A stretch of DNA of 64,000 nucleotides from an uncultured Flavobacteriaceae bacterium. GTDB taxonomy: Bacteria > Bacteroidota > Bacteroidia > Flavobacteriales > Flavobacteriaceae. Every line of letters starts with the position of its first letter. The stretch's first letter is position 1. The position numbers and the translations under genes are program-made. Shown one piece after another: positions 44,634 to 53,996 of the stretch. The DNA is taken from NCBI GenBank assembly GCA_947498845.1, contig CANMLX010000001.1, positions 248,001 to 312,000 on the forward strand. Reading direction: 5' to 3'. Below the pieces are notes generated by a model. It was given only the letters and a program-made list of their open reading frames with translations, was not told the origin of the DNA and ran no database searches.

Positions 44634-45473
44634 TTAGCCTTCTTTATGTATCTCAACACTGTGTGGGTATGGTATTTCTATACCAGCAGCATCAAGTGCT
44701 AATTTACATTGTTCTACAGTTCCAAAGTATACATCCCAGTAATCGGCTACTGTTGCGTAAGGACGTACAGCAAAGTTTACCGAGCTATCTGCTAGTTCAG
44801 ATACATTTACAGATGGGGCAGGATCTTTTAGTACCTTAGGGTTATCTGTTAAAACCTTAAGTAAAACGGCTTTAGTTTGTTTAATATCTGCATCGTAACT
44901 AACGCCTATAGTTAAATCTACACGTAATTTACCTTCGGTAGAATAATTGGTGATATTTCCGTTAGATAGCGTAGCGTTAGGGATAATAATTTCTTTATTG
45001 GTTGGAGATACGATTTTAGTTGTAAAGATTTCTATTTCTTTAACAACGCCAAGTTCTCCTTGCGCTTCAATTAAGTCACCAATTTTTATGGGCTTAAAAA
45101 TCATAAGTAATACGCCTCCAGCAAAATTAGCTAAAGAGCCTTGTAAAGCCATACCAACAGCTAAACCAGCAGCGGCTAAAATAGCAGCAAATGAGGTTGT
45201 TTCAATACCAAGTGTACCTAAAATTGAAACAATTAAAAGTATTTTTAAAGTCCATTTTATAAGGTTTAGCAAAAACTTTTTAAGGCTAACATCATAGTTG
45301 GATTTATCCATAACCTTACTTGCAGCCTTATTAATCATTTTAATTACCCATGAACCAATAATCCAAATGGCAATAGCAGTTAAAACTTTAGGACCGTGCT
45401 CTTTTGCAAAATCTATTGCATAAGCAGCATAGTCTGTTCCTTTTTCAATTAAATCGTCTTCTTGGAAATACAT
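44634..45473 (-). CDS. MscS-family mechanosensitive channel
   Basis: This 279-aa protein has three N-terminal helices. The pore helix and hinge read AILAAAGLAVGMALQGSLAN, and the next segment FAGGVLLMIFKPIKIGDLIE is the MscS signature. A C-terminal cytoplasmic beta/alpha-beta vestibule follows. It releases solutes on hypo-osmotic shock at the inner membrane. The length is close to E. coli MscS (286). Confidence 0.95.
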   Translation of the reverse strand: MYFQEDDLIEKGTDYAAYAIDFAKEHGPKVLTAIAIWIIGSWVIKMINKAASKVMDKSNYDVSLKKFLLNLIKWTLKILLIVSILGTLGIETTSFAAILAAAGLAVGMALQGSLANFAGGVLLMIFKPIKIGDLIEAQGELGVVKEIEIFTTKIVSPTNKEIIIPNATLSNGNITNYSTEGKLRVDLTIGVSYDADIKQTKAVLLKVLTDNPKVLKDPAPSVNVSELADSSVNFAVRPYATVADYWDVYFGTVEQCKLALDAAGIEIPYPHSVEIHKEG

Positions 45474-45554
45474 AGTTTTTAGATGTGTTTATTTGTGTTA
45501 TAAATATAAATTTCTTGTAAAAATGTTGCCATTATATAAAAAGTATTAACACGC

Positions 45555-45908
45555 TTATAGAAAGCTAATAATCAATGCAATAATGGCAGGGATTGACTGT
45601 ACATAAAACAGTTTAATTTTCTTTGTTGAATAAGACCCATATATGCCAGCTATAGTCACACAAATGAGAAAAAATAATGCTACTTTTTTATCATCAATTA
45701 CTATAGAAAAAAGTAATCCAGCTGCTAAAAACCCATTGTATAGTCCTTGGTTAGCTGCCAGAATTTTAGTTTCCTCGGCAAATTGTTTAGATTTTAATCC
45801 AAAAGCTTTGATGCCTTTAGGTTTGGTCCATAAAAACATTTCCAGTATTAAAAAGTATAGATGTAAAAAGGCAACAAGCGCTATAAGGATATTTGCTATA
45901 AGTCTCAT
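45555..45908 (-). CDS. DUF1304 membrane protein
   Basis: This 117-aa protein has four helices. [20 protein letters not shown], then [15 protein letters not shown] match the DUF1304 family. Its function is unknown. Its ATG overlaps the TGA of the upstream thioredoxin gene (ATGA), so the two are coupled. Confidence 0.85.
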   Translation of the reverse strand: MRLIANILIALVAFLHLYFLILEMFLWTKPKGIKAFGLKSKQFAEETKILAANQGLYNGFLAAGLLFSIVIDDKKVALFFLICVTIAGIYGSYSTKKIKLFYVQSIPAIIALIISFL

Positions 45909-48010
45909 TTATTAATTAGTTTTATGGCGTCGTTAATATTTGATACAGGAAGCTTACACGCTTTATTTACACATACATAAACTAAGGTTTCGTCTGGATT
46001 AAATCTGTTTTTCAATAAAGGCAGATTATTGTTTTCAATACTGCTACCAGCAATAAGCTTATTGGGAATGTATATTTTATTAAGTTCTGAAATTTTTTGT
46101 TTTGCATCTGTGCCAACTATAGCGACTTCGTAATAAGGATTGGTATAATTCAGCATTAAATCGAACCAATTAGAATAGCCTGAAGGATATTGAGTCATTT
46201 CAGGTTTTACATTGTTAAGCATAGCCATCGCAGTTTTAGCATAACGCGTGTCATCAAAATAATGCGATAATTTAAATAAGCTTTTTGCTAATATGGAATT
46301 ACTTCCAGGAATAACATTATCACGATATTCAATACTTCTTGTAACCAGTGCACTATCTTCATTAGATGTGAAGAAAAAAAGTTGGCTATTATCATCAAAA
46401 AAATGGGCAAACGTATAGTTGGCTAAGTTGTGAGCTGTATTGAGCCATTTTGTGTCTAGAGAGACCTCATAAAGTGCTATAAAAGCATCTATAGTAGCCG
46501 CATAATCTTCAAGATAACCATTAATGCTACTTTTTCCGTTTTTGTAATTGTGGTTTAAGCCTCCATCTTTACGTAGTTGATGTTCTATTATAAAATTAGC
46601 ATTTTTATTGGCTGCTTTAAGGTAGGTGTCATTGTTTAAAGCTTTATAGGCATCTACATAACCTTTTAACATAAGCGCATTCCATGATGTTAATGTTTTG
46701 TCATCTAATCTTGGTTTTGCTCTCTCATCACGTGCTTTATTGAGTAATAACTTCCAATGTTGTTTTTTTTGGGTGAGTTGTTGTCTTGATATGTTGTACT
46801 TTTTAAGTGTTTTTTCATCATCATCTTTTCTAATGAGGACATAATTCCCATGCTCCCAACTGCCATAAGTGTTTACGTTATAATATTCTGAAAATAAATC
46901 GTAATCATGTTCCAGAAGTAGTTTTAAATCTTTTTTGGTCCAAACGTAATAGGCACCTTCTTCAAGTGCTCCCTCGGGAGTTTTACTATCTGCATCTAAC
47001 GACGAATAAAACGAGCCGTTGGTATGGGTCATTTCCTTTTCAATATAATCTAAGGTTTCTGTAATAACAGTTTTATATAATTGGTTTTTAGTTAGCAGGT
47101 AGGCATCTGCATATAAGCTTACCAATTGCCCATTATCGTAAAGCATTTTTTCAAAATGGGGGACATGCCATTTGGCATCGGTAGAATATCTAGAAAACCC
47201 ACCGCCTACATGATCGTAAACACCGCCATAAGCCATTTTAGTTAATGTAAGGTTTACAAAATCCATCACCTTTTTATCGTTGTTTTGGTAGGCATACCGT
47301 AATAGAAAATGATAGTTATTGGGCATCATAAACTTAGGCGCCCTATTCATGCCACCATGGGTGTTATCAAATTGTTTAGACCACTGTTTAACCGCAGATG
47401 CTATAAAAGACGTTTCAAAAACGGGGGCATCGCTGTTTATTTCAACAATGTCTAATTGTTTAATGCCTTGTTCTAGTTTTTCGGCAAAAGCAATAAGCTC
47501 TTGTGGGGTTTCATTATACTTTTTAGATAGCTGTTCTAGAATATTAGTCCATTGGTCTTTTGGAAAGTAAGTGCCTCCCCAAACAGGTCTGCCATCTGGT
47601 AGTGCAATAACATTTAGTGGCCATCCTCCGCTGCCTGTCATTAATTGCACAGCATTCATGTATACTTGGTCTACATCGGGGCGTTCTTCTCTGTCTACTT
47701 TAACATTAATAAAGTTTTTATTCATTACTTGAGCCACCAAACTGTCTTCAAAACTTTCATGTTCCATGACATGGCACCAGTGGCAGGCAGCATACCCCAC
47801 ACTAATAAGCATTAATTTATTTTTGGTTTTAGCTTTAGCCAGTGTTTTTTCGTTCCATGCATTCCAGTTTACAGGGTTATGGGCATGTTGTAATAAATAG
47901 GGACTGGTTTCTTTAATTAAAGCATTGGTGTATTGGTGTTTTGAGGCTTCAGGATTTTGCCCTTTACAACTAAATAAAATAACGAGTAAGACTAACGAGG
48001 GATACTTCAT
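45905..48010 (-). CDS. DUF255 thioredoxin-domain lipoprotein
   Basis: This 701-aa protein has a lipobox (VILFSC, about residue 15). The N-terminal thioredoxin-like domain carries [18 protein letters not shown], the hallmark of the YyaL/SPATA20 family. The rest is an alpha/alpha-barrel ([20 protein letters not shown], then [31 protein letters not shown]) as in N-acylglucosamine 2-epimerase-like folds. The family is widespread but its function is unsettled. The likely lipoprotein anchor is a Bacteroidota feature. Confidence 0.88.
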   Translation of the reverse strand: MKYPSLVLLVILFSCKGQNPEASKHQYTNALIKETSPYLLQHAHNPVNWNAWNEKTLAKAKTKNKLMLISVGYAACHWCHVMEHESFEDSLVAQVMNKNFINVKVDREERPDVDQVYMNAVQLMTGSGGWPLNVIALPDGRPVWGGTYFPKDQWTNILEQLSKKYNETPQELIAFAEKLEQGIKQLDIVEINSDAPVFETSFIASAVKQWSKQFDNTHGGMNRAPKFMMPNNYHFLLRYAYQNNDKKVMDFVNLTLTKMAYGGVYDHVGGGFSRYSTDAKWHVPHFEKMLYDNGQLVSLYADAYLLTKNQLYKTVITETLDYIEKEMTHTNGSFYSSLDADSKTPEGALEEGAYYVWTKKDLKLLLEHDYDLFSEYYNVNTYGSWEHGNYVLIRKDDDEKTLKKYNISRQQLTQKKQHWKLLLNKARDERAKPRLDDKTLTSWNALMLKGYVDAYKALNNDTYLKAANKNANFIIEHQLRKDGGLNHNYKNGKSSINGYLEDYAATIDAFIALYEVSLDTKWLNTAHNLANYTFAHFFDDNSQLFFFTSNEDSALVTRSIEYRDNVIPGSNSILAKSLFKLSHYFDDTRYAKTAMAMLNNVKPEMTQYPSGYSNWFDLMLNYTNPYYEVAIVGTDAKQKISELNKIYIPNKLIAGSSIENNNLPLLKNRFNPDETLVYVCVNKACKLPVSNINDAIKLINK

Positions 48011-48113
48011 GTACCAAAGTTAATTAAAAAGTTTAGAAGTTTAGAAGTTTAGGGGTATAGAGGTTAAGAGGTTTGGCGGGTAAAGTTTGGAGGTGTTGGT
48101 GTTTTTGTAGTTT

Positions 48114-48176
<63 letters not shown>

Positions 48177-48194
<18 letters not shown>

Positions 48195-48413
48195 TTTGTT
48201 CAAACTATTTCAAATAGAAGAGAGGTAACTGGGGAATCAATAGAGAAAAAAAATGATTTTGCTCGCGATGCCAAGAAATATATAATAGATTTTAGAGAGG
48301 GAACTTTTGAAGAAAACCCTTTGTATATTATATGGAAAAAAGAGCATTATGAGATAAAAGCTTTTCTCAGACACAAACAAAATATTAGTGAAATAACGTT
48401 TAGTTTAAAGTAA
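48177..48413 (+). pseudogene. Gene remnant (C-terminal fragment)
   Basis: An open frame of about 75 codons runs out of the repeat tract to a TAA at 48411. It reads ESIEKKNDFARDAKKYIIDF, then ENPLYIIWKKEHYEIKAFLR and SEITFSLK. It has no in-frame ATG; the upstream stop is TAG at 48174 inside the repeat. The composition looks protein-coding, so I read it as the tail of a gene whose 5' part was lost or replaced by the repeat. I do not recognise the family. Confidence 0.4.
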
Positions 48414-48430
48414 GATAATAGATTATAAAA

Positions 48431-48460
48431 AAAGCGCTCTTTTGAGCGCTTTAAATTTTT
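48431..48460. terminator. Bidirectional terminator
   Basis: AAAGCGCTC pairs with GAGCGCTTT around TTTT, with A- and T-runs on both sides. It serves the dodecin gene on the minus strand and could serve the remnant on the plus strand. Confidence 0.85.
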
Positions 48461-48473
48461 TTAAGATGAAAAC

Positions 48474-48674
48474 TTATTTTACTTCAAATGTAATTTTTAA
48501 GTTAACTCTAAACTCAGTTACCTCACCGTCATTTACAATAGCACTTTGATCTTGAACGTATACTGAACGTATGTTTTTAACGCTTTTAGACGCGCCTTTT
48601 ACTGCTTTTTTTGTTGCGTCTTCCCAGCTTTTTTCTGAGTTTGATAAAATTTCGATAACTTTTAATACTGCCAT
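48474..48674 (-). CDS. Dodecin family protein
   Basis: This 66-aa protein is a full-length dodecin, a small dodecameric flavin-storage protein. VLKVIEILSNSEKSWEDATK, ASKSVKNIRSVYVQDQSA and EFRVNLKITFEVK match the family along its length. It is monocistronic; the palindromic repeat at 48703-48865 lies directly upstream, within its probable promoter region. Confidence 0.93.
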   Translation of the reverse strand: MAVLKVIEILSNSEKSWEDATKKAVKGASKSVKNIRSVYVQDQSAIVNDGEVTEFRVNLKITFEVK

Positions 48675-48702
48675 GGCTAATTTAGTTTAATGGTTAATAA
48701 TT

Positions 48703-48865
48703 TATAGCTAAATCAATATAAAAATAACAGTAATCTTTAGCATAAAAAGCAAAATATTTTCGTTAAATATACGCGCTATAGCTATGCTATACCTGTGTTT
48801 TTCGCCTTAATCTTTAACTTTTTATTTCTAAATTTTAGATGCCATTTTATATCAATTTAGCTATA
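48703..48865. repeat. Palindromic repeat, related 163-bp subtype
   Basis: TATAGCTAAATCAATATAAA at the left and its near-complement (TTTATATCAATTTAGCTATA) at the right bracket 163 bp. The centre has GCGCTATAGCTATGC, resembling the centre of the ATACCA-ended elements. The same length and centre with different ends suggest a related subtype. It lies upstream of the dodecin gene. Confidence 0.6.
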
Positions 48866-48933
48866 CCTCTCGCTTAAAGGTAGGTATTTTTTAAGACACC
48901 ATAAAATATGGAAAGTCACGTTTAGTAGACTTT

Positions 48934-49274
48934 ATACCAATTCTTAAACCCGCTTTATGCAATAGAAGGTTGTCATGAAGCTTGTAGATGCAAAAAATAC
49001 TAGTGTTTTCTTAATTTCACCATAGTCCCGCATATGCGGGAGTGAAATTGAAAAACGCAGCGAAGCGGTAGTATTTACAGTAGCTACAAGATGTAATAAA
49101 TTTTTTATTGCATAAAGCGGGTTAAATGAATATACTGTAAAGAAAAATGATGGATTTTGGAATTATACAAGGCAGAAAAAATAAGCATAGCCGTAGTTAC
49201 GGTTCTTTTTTATGTTGAAGATAGCATTTCAAAAGACACTTTTTAACTCAGTAAATTCATTTGAGAATTGGTAT
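48934..49274. repeat. Palindromic MITE-like repeat, copy 2 (interrupted)
   Basis: The ends are ATACCAATTCT and AGAATTGGTAT. The right arm includes AGTAAATTCATTTGAGAATT; the left arm continues as AAATGAATATACTG only after the insertion 48947-49123. Without the insertion the element is 164 bp, the family length. The centre has GCATAGCCGTAGTTACGG. No gene lies in 48675-49586; the stretch holds this, two other repeats and low-complexity DNA. Confidence 0.8.
48947..49123. mobile_element. Second palindromic element nested in copy 2
   Basis: The 18-bp terminal inverted repeats AACCCGCTTTATGCAATA and TATTGCATAAAGCGGGTT are perfect. TTAA-type sequence flanks it on both sides (TCTTAA before, TTAAATG after), consistent with a TAA or TTAA target duplication. 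It contains a small TCCCGCATATGCGGGA hairpin. It has no coding capacity, so movement would need a transposase supplied in trans. Confidence 0.7.
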
Positions 49275-49385
49275 TAGTTAAAAATTTAAAAGGTATGCAA
49301 TATAGTACAATGACCAATTACTGGTGTGGCTGAGAACTGATAACTGATGACTGACCTTATTATCATATAAAAAAAATATATCAAC

Positions 49386-49469
49386 ACATTACCCCATAAA
49401 CGAATTAACAAATCAACGCATCAACACATTAGCACATTACCCCATAAACGAATTAACAAATCAACGCAT
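49386..49469. repeat. Tandem pair of 36-bp direct repeats
   Basis: Two identical 36-bp units (starting ACATTACCCCATAAACGAAT) begin at 49386 and 49434, 48 bp apart. Just upstream, ACTGATAACTGATGACTGA (about 49337-49355) is another period-7-like run. It is intergenic and no gene was seen. Confidence 0.85.
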
Positions 49470-49586
49470 TAATTACGTTACACATTAACTATCATGCATA
49501 GGTAAGAGATATTTTGTTTCTAAAGCGTAGCGCTCTTGTTTCCAACTACTGGCTCTGGTATTTTATGCTTAAGTACAATTAGTTAG

Positions 49587-50492
49587 CTACCCATTAATAG
49601 CTTCAACAGTTTCTACTTTTCCAGGAAGCATTTGCTTTAACATATTTTCGATACCATTTTTTAAAGTAAATGTAGATGATGGACATCCACTGCATGCCCC
49701 TTGAAGCAATACGCTTACGTTTTTTACGTCGGCATCATACCCAATAAATTGAATGTTACCTCCATCGCTCGCTACTGCAGGCTTTATATATTCTTCCAGA
49801 ATATTGATGATTTCTTTTGAGGTATCATCTAAAGCATCGAATTTAGCATCTAACTGCGATGCTGTTTTTTGTAATGTTTCTGTAGCATCAGGAAGAACAA
49901 CATCTTTGCCTTGTTCAATAAAATTCTTTATAAATTCTCGAATTTCTAGGGTTACATCCTCCCATTCTGCCATATCATATTTAGTAATAGACACATAGTT
50001 TTCTTCAATAAAAACACTTTTAACAAAAGGGAAATGAAATAACTCGCTCGCTAAAGGCGATAGTTTAGCCTCATCTATAGAAGTAAACTCAAATAAAGCT
50101 GTAACAATTTTTTTGTTGGCTACAAACTTCATCACCCCAGGATTTGGGGTGCTTTCGGCATAAACTGTAATGGCTGTTTTCTTTTGGGGTGTTTCTTCTT
50201 CGTTAATTATTACACCACCATTATTTAAATAGGCTTCAATTTGTGTGGCTACTTCATCTTGAACATCTTGCCATTGTACTATATCGTAACGCTCTACAGC
50301 TATAAAATTTCCTGAAATGTAAACTTTTTTTGTAAAAGGTAAATAAAATAATTCTCGAGCTAAAGGTGACGATTTAGCTTCGTCTATATTGTTATATTCA
50401 AAACTTTGATGGTTTGTTATGAATTTATTCAATTCAAATTTTACTATGGCTTTGTTGGTTGTGTTCTGTATAGAGACCTTAAAATCACTCAT
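49587..50492 (-). CDS. NifU/Nfu-type iron-sulfur carrier
   Basis: This 301-aa protein holds two copies of the Nfu N-terminal domain (about 1-90 and 105-200; compare FNYNNIDEAK-like EYNNIDEAKSSPLARELFYL and FTSIDEAKLSPLASELFHFP). The C-terminal NifU domain has the cluster-binding motif GACSGCPSSTFTLKNGIE near 265-282. It carries or delivers 4Fe-4S clusters to apoproteins. The double N-terminal domain is usual for Bacteroidota homologues. Confidence 0.92.
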   Translation of the reverse strand: MSDFKVSIQNTTNKAIVKFELNKFITNHQSFEYNNIDEAKSSPLARELFYLPFTKKVYISGNFIAVERYDIVQWQDVQDEVATQIEAYLNNGGVIINEEETPQKKTAITVYAESTPNPGVMKFVANKKIVTALFEFTSIDEAKLSPLASELFHFPFVKSVFIEENYVSITKYDMAEWEDVTLEIREFIKNFIEQGKDVVLPDATETLQKTASQLDAKFDALDDTSKEIINILEEYIKPAVASDGGNIQFIGYDADVKNVSVLLQGACSGCPSSTFTLKNGIENMLKQMLPGKVETVEAING

Positions 50493-50667
50493 TTTAGCTA
50501 TTTTTTTGTAAAAATACTAAAAGAAAAGATAGATATGTATATATTTGGAAATAGTAAACCGTTTTTTACTAACTATTTAAACAAAATAAATGACGTGTTT
50601 ATGATGCTTAAATTTGGATGTTGAGATATAAACGTTTACGGTTCCAAATTGTTTTGATATTACGTCT

Positions 50668-51675
50668 ATGAAAATTAAACTTATCATTATTACCGCTGTA
50701 TTAGGAGTTATTTTAGTGCCTAATATATATTCTCAAGAGGGGCTTCCTATTTACACCGATTATTTAACAGATAATTACTATTTAATTCATCCTTCTATGG
50801 CTGGTGTTGCTAATTGTTCTAAAGCTAGAATAACAGGACGACAACAATGGTTTGGTCATGAAGATGCGCCTAAGCTTTTAACAGCTAATGTTAGCGGGCG
50901 TATTGGAGATTCGCCATCGGCTATAGGTGGTATTGTGTATGCCGATAAAAATGGATACCATTCCCAAAAAGGTGCTTATGCTACTTATGCACACCATTTA
51001 ATGTTTTCCAGAAGTGAACTAGATTTAAACATGCTTTCTTTTGGTATTAGTGCAGGGATTATTCAATATCAGTTAGATGAAACTACATTTCCCTTGGATG
51101 GTTTTGATCCTTTAATACAAGGTACCGTTCAAAGCGCGACCAATTTTAATATGGATTTTGGACTTTCTTATCATTACTTAGATTATTACGTACATGGTAC
51201 AGTAAAAAATGTACTTAAAAACTCTGGACTAAATAATGACTTACAAATTACAAGTAATTTAAGACGTTATTTACTTTCGGCGGGAGCAGTATTAAGTAAA
51301 TTTGGTAGTGAGTGGAGTTATGAGCCATCTGTGATGTTTCAATATAAAGATGGCACTCAAGAAGCAGCAGTAGACGTTAACGCAAAGGTTTATAAAACTA
51401 TGGAGTTTGGTAAAGTATGGGGTGGTTTGTCTTACAGACAAAGTTTGGATGGTGCAGAATTTTTAACAAGTTCAGGTAATATTAGTAGCCAGAAATTATC
51501 GCAAATAACACCAATATTAGGTGTTAATTACAATCAATATGTATTTGCGTATAATTATACTTATCAAACTAATGAGATTGTATTTGCCAATGGTGGTTTT
51601 CATCAAATTACTTTAGGGTATAATTTTAATTGTAGAAGAGAACGTTACCATTGTAATTGTCCTGCGGTAAATTAA
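50668..51675 (+). CDS. PorP/SprF family type IX secretion protein
   Basis: This 335-aa protein has a signal peptide (KLIIITAVLGVILVPNIYSQ). The N-terminal PIYTDYLTDNYYLIHPSMAG, then ARITGRQQWFGHEDAPK form the PorP/SprF signature. The rest is an outer-membrane barrel with typical YKDGTQEAAVDVNAKVY strands. Members work with large T9SS surface proteins such as SprB. No such adhesin gene is next to it. It ends in a Cys-rich tail (CRRERYHCNCPAVN), unusual for the family and perhaps a disulfide site. Confidence 0.9.
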   Translation: MKIKLIIITAVLGVILVPNIYSQEGLPIYTDYLTDNYYLIHPSMAGVANCSKARITGRQQWFGHEDAPKLLTANVSGRIGDSPSAIGGIVYADKNGYHSQKGAYATYAHHLMFSRSELDLNMLSFGISAGIIQYQLDETTFPLDGFDPLIQGTVQSATNFNMDFGLSYHYLDYYVHGTVKNVLKNSGLNNDLQITSNLRRYLLSAGAVLSKFGSEWSYEPSVMFQYKDGTQEAAVDVNAKVYKTMEFGKVWGGLSYRQSLDGAEFLTSSGNISSQKLSQITPILGVNYNQYVFAYNYTYQTNEIVFANGGFHQITLGYNFNCRRERYHCNCPAVN

Positions 51676-51713
51676 AAAATTCGCCAAACCAAAATTGGTT
51701 TAACGAATTTTAG
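51676..51713 (+). terminator. Intrinsic terminator
   Basis: AAATTCG with CGAATTT and inner AAACC with GGTTT form a bulged stem directly after the stop codon, followed by TTTT. Confidence 0.7.
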
Positions 51714-51726
51714 TCAACATTAACTA

Positions 51727-51887
51727 ATACCATTTCCAACTTAAATTTACTCAATAAAACTTCATTTTTTTTGCCTAATATTTCAAAATAAAATACAACC
51801 GTAGCGCTGCTATGCTTGGATTTTCTTTATCATCTAAGCCAAAATCTATTATTTTTCTTATGAGTAAATTTAAATCAGAACTGGTAT
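51727..51887. repeat. Palindromic MITE-like repeat, copy 3
   Basis: The ends are ATACCATTTCCAACTTAAAT and the complement of ATACCAGTTCTGATTTAAAT; both continue TTACTCA. It is 161 bp, with centre ACCGTAGCGCTGCTATGC. It lies between two convergent genes. Confidence 0.8.
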
Positions 51888-51901
51888 AACCTTAGAAGTT
51901 T

Positions 51902-53059
51902 TTACCAAGTATATTTTTTCTTTTTAGCTTGGGTTTTAATGGCTTTGGTCATGGCATTTTCCAAACCATTAGAGGTTTCTTTTTTGTTTTTAGAAATGTA
52001 TGCCTTACGTTTTTTGTTTAACTCTTGTATTTTTTTAGTAATAGCTGCTCTTTCTTCTCGCTTTTTAGTGATATAGGCCTTAATTTCTGTTTTACTTTTA
52101 CCTTTTAACTCGCTAGGTAGTGTTTCTTGATCTAAATCTTCAACGATGCTTTCTTCTGCTTCTACAGCATCAACCAAATCCCATTTAGAATTTTTATAGA
52201 GGTGAGAACTTTTACTTATGGTACGACCTACGGCGTTTGCTTTGCTGTAACCACTAGCATTAGCATCTTGTTTGGCTTGTAGTGCAATTTTTTCTTGACC
52301 TCTGCTTCCATATGCAACATAAGTTTTATTAAGTTGTTGGTTTAATAATAAAATGTCATCATCATAAGGCGAGGCAATATGTACTGTGGCAATATTATGA
52401 TTTATAGCCATATAGTCACCATGGGTTAAATGAGCACCATCTTGCCAGTAAGATGAAATGCCTTGTCTATAATCACCACAGAAAATAGTATTTATAGTAA
52501 CGCCTTTCTCTTTGGCATCTACTGCTGCATCTTTGTAATTTATTTTTCCTTGAGTAAAAGGTTCATTGCCTGCTATGAAAATGAGTTTTAAGTCGTCTGG
52601 ATTTTTGCCCCATTTAAGTTGGTTTAATGAGGTTTGTATTACATGGCCACAATATTCATTACCGCCGTTTGTAGTTAATGAAAATAATTCTTTAGAAATT
52701 TCGTCCAGATCACTGCTAAAAGGTAGCACTTGTTTTATAAAACCCTCGTCACTATTTAATCTATCGTTACCATATTCGTAAAGTGCGATTTCAAGATTAG
52801 GTTTTTCGTTGCCGCATTTGGCATAGGACAGCTCGTTAACAATTTCCCAAAGTTGTGCTTTAGCTTGATCTATAAGGCCATCCATACTATTACTAGTGTC
52901 TAATAATAGTGCTACTTTTATAAATTGCTTAGTGTCTGGATGAGATGCCGTTTTAATACTGTTATTTAAAGCAATATCATGCGTTTTATTTTTTGCGTTA
53001 CATGCAGTGAAACCTAATAAGGCTAAGCATAAAGTAACTATTTTGATTCGAATTTTCAT
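51902..53059 (-). CDS. VWA-domain lipoprotein
   Basis: This 385-aa protein has a lipobox (LLGFTAC, C20). The von Willebrand A domain (about 45-260) has an intact MIDAS motif (LLLDTSNSMDG) and LNSDEGFIKQ, TTNGGNEYCGH and LIFIAGNEPFTQG. A long charged coiled-coil tail (about 310-385: KKREERAAITKKIQELNKKR) follows. The specific role is unknown; such proteins may assemble surface or protein-protein complexes. The SIMPL gene lies 13 bp upstream on the same strand, so the two are probably co-transcribed. Confidence 0.85.
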   Translation of the reverse strand: MKIRIKIVTLCLALLGFTACNAKNKTHDIALNNSIKTASHPDTKQFIKVALLLDTSNSMDGLIDQAKAQLWEIVNELSYAKCGNEKPNLEIALYEYGNDRLNSDEGFIKQVLPFSSDLDEISKELFSLTTNGGNEYCGHVIQTSLNQLKWGKNPDDLKLIFIAGNEPFTQGKINYKDAAVDAKEKGVTINTIFCGDYRQGISSYWQDGAHLTHGDYMAINHNIATVHIASPYDDDILLLNQQLNKTYVAYGSRGQEKIALQAKQDANASGYSKANAVGRTISKSSHLYKNSKWDLVDAVEAEESIVEDLDQETLPSELKGKSKTEIKAYITKKREERAAITKKIQELNKKRKAYISKNKKETSNGLENAMTKAIKTQAKKKKYTW

Positions 53060-53072
53060 AGTATATCGTTTT

Positions 53073-53786
53073 TTAATTTAATGCAAATTTTGCGATCACC
53101 GATTCTTTGATGATTATGGATTTAATATTTAAATCTTGAATTTTATTGAAACTAGTTTGTGTCTCATATTCTCGCCTCCTAAAATTAGTATTACTCGTTA
53201 TTTGGTTAATTAGATGGTTATTAAAGTGCTTTTCTTGAATATGTAATGCGTTACCTATGGTTTGTCCAATTGCTTTGGCATAATCATGAGCTTTCTGTTT
53301 AGCAACTTTTAAAGCTTTTAATTTTGTTTCCTTTTTAAATTTTTCAAGTTCTGTATGGGTTGTTTTAATAATTGAAATGTTAGAAATATCAACTTGGTCT
53401 AAAGTTTTATAAACGTTGCCTAAAGTTTTTCCATCGTTAATGATAAGTTGATAATGTTTTATTTTAGTGACATGATTGTCTCCTAAGAATTTTCGTGTGT
53501 ATTGACCATTAAAATCTTGTATAGAAAAGTTTTTGTTAACATCTATACCTAGTGTTTTTAATGCAGTTATCATTTCATTTTCTTGTTTTTCAATACTTAA
53601 TTTTCCTTTTTTGTCATTTTCATTTAAAATAATTTTTAAGAAAATTTCATTAGGGATAATTTCTGTTTCTACCGTTCCAGAAACTTCTATATAGGGTTGA
53701 TCTATAAAATTCTTCGTCCCATTTTGTGAAAAACTACTTCCTGATAACAAAATAAATAAGCCAATTATTTTTGATTTTAGATGCAC
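53073..53786 (-). CDS. SIMPL (DUF541) domain protein
   Basis: A periplasmic protein; I set the start at a GTG (53786), which gives the signal peptide KIIGLFILLSGSSFSQ. The frame is open to a TTG at 53828. The mature part begins PYIEVSGTVETEIIPNEIFL and has the SIMPL pattern of repeats with KQKAHDYAKAIGQTIGNALH near the C-terminus. The function of SIMPL proteins is poorly defined. It is co-oriented with the VWA gene. Confidence 0.8.
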   Translation of the reverse strand: MHLKSKIIGLFILLSGSSFSQNGTKNFIDQPYIEVSGTVETEIIPNEIFLKIILNENDKKGKLSIEKQENEMITALKTLGIDVNKNFSIQDFNGQYTRKFLGDNHVTKIKHYQLIINDGKTLGNVYKTLDQVDISNISIIKTTHTELEKFKKETKLKALKVAKQKAHDYAKAIGQTIGNALHIQEKHFNNHLINQITSNTNFRRREYETQTSFNKIQDLNIKSIIIKESVIAKFALN

Positions 53787-53996
53787 TGTGTGTATAATTT
53801 TTGATTTATGCTGTAAAACTAAAACCAAAGTATTTTTTAAAAAAAGCGAAATGAGTGAAGGCTTATTTTCATTACGTATAAACGATACTTTAATGCGTGA
53901 GCTATACTATTTTAGTGGTAAAAATAGCTGTGATTAATTTTCTCTATTTTAATATACCAACGAAAGTGCGTAAGTTTAGCTAATGTAAAATTAAAT

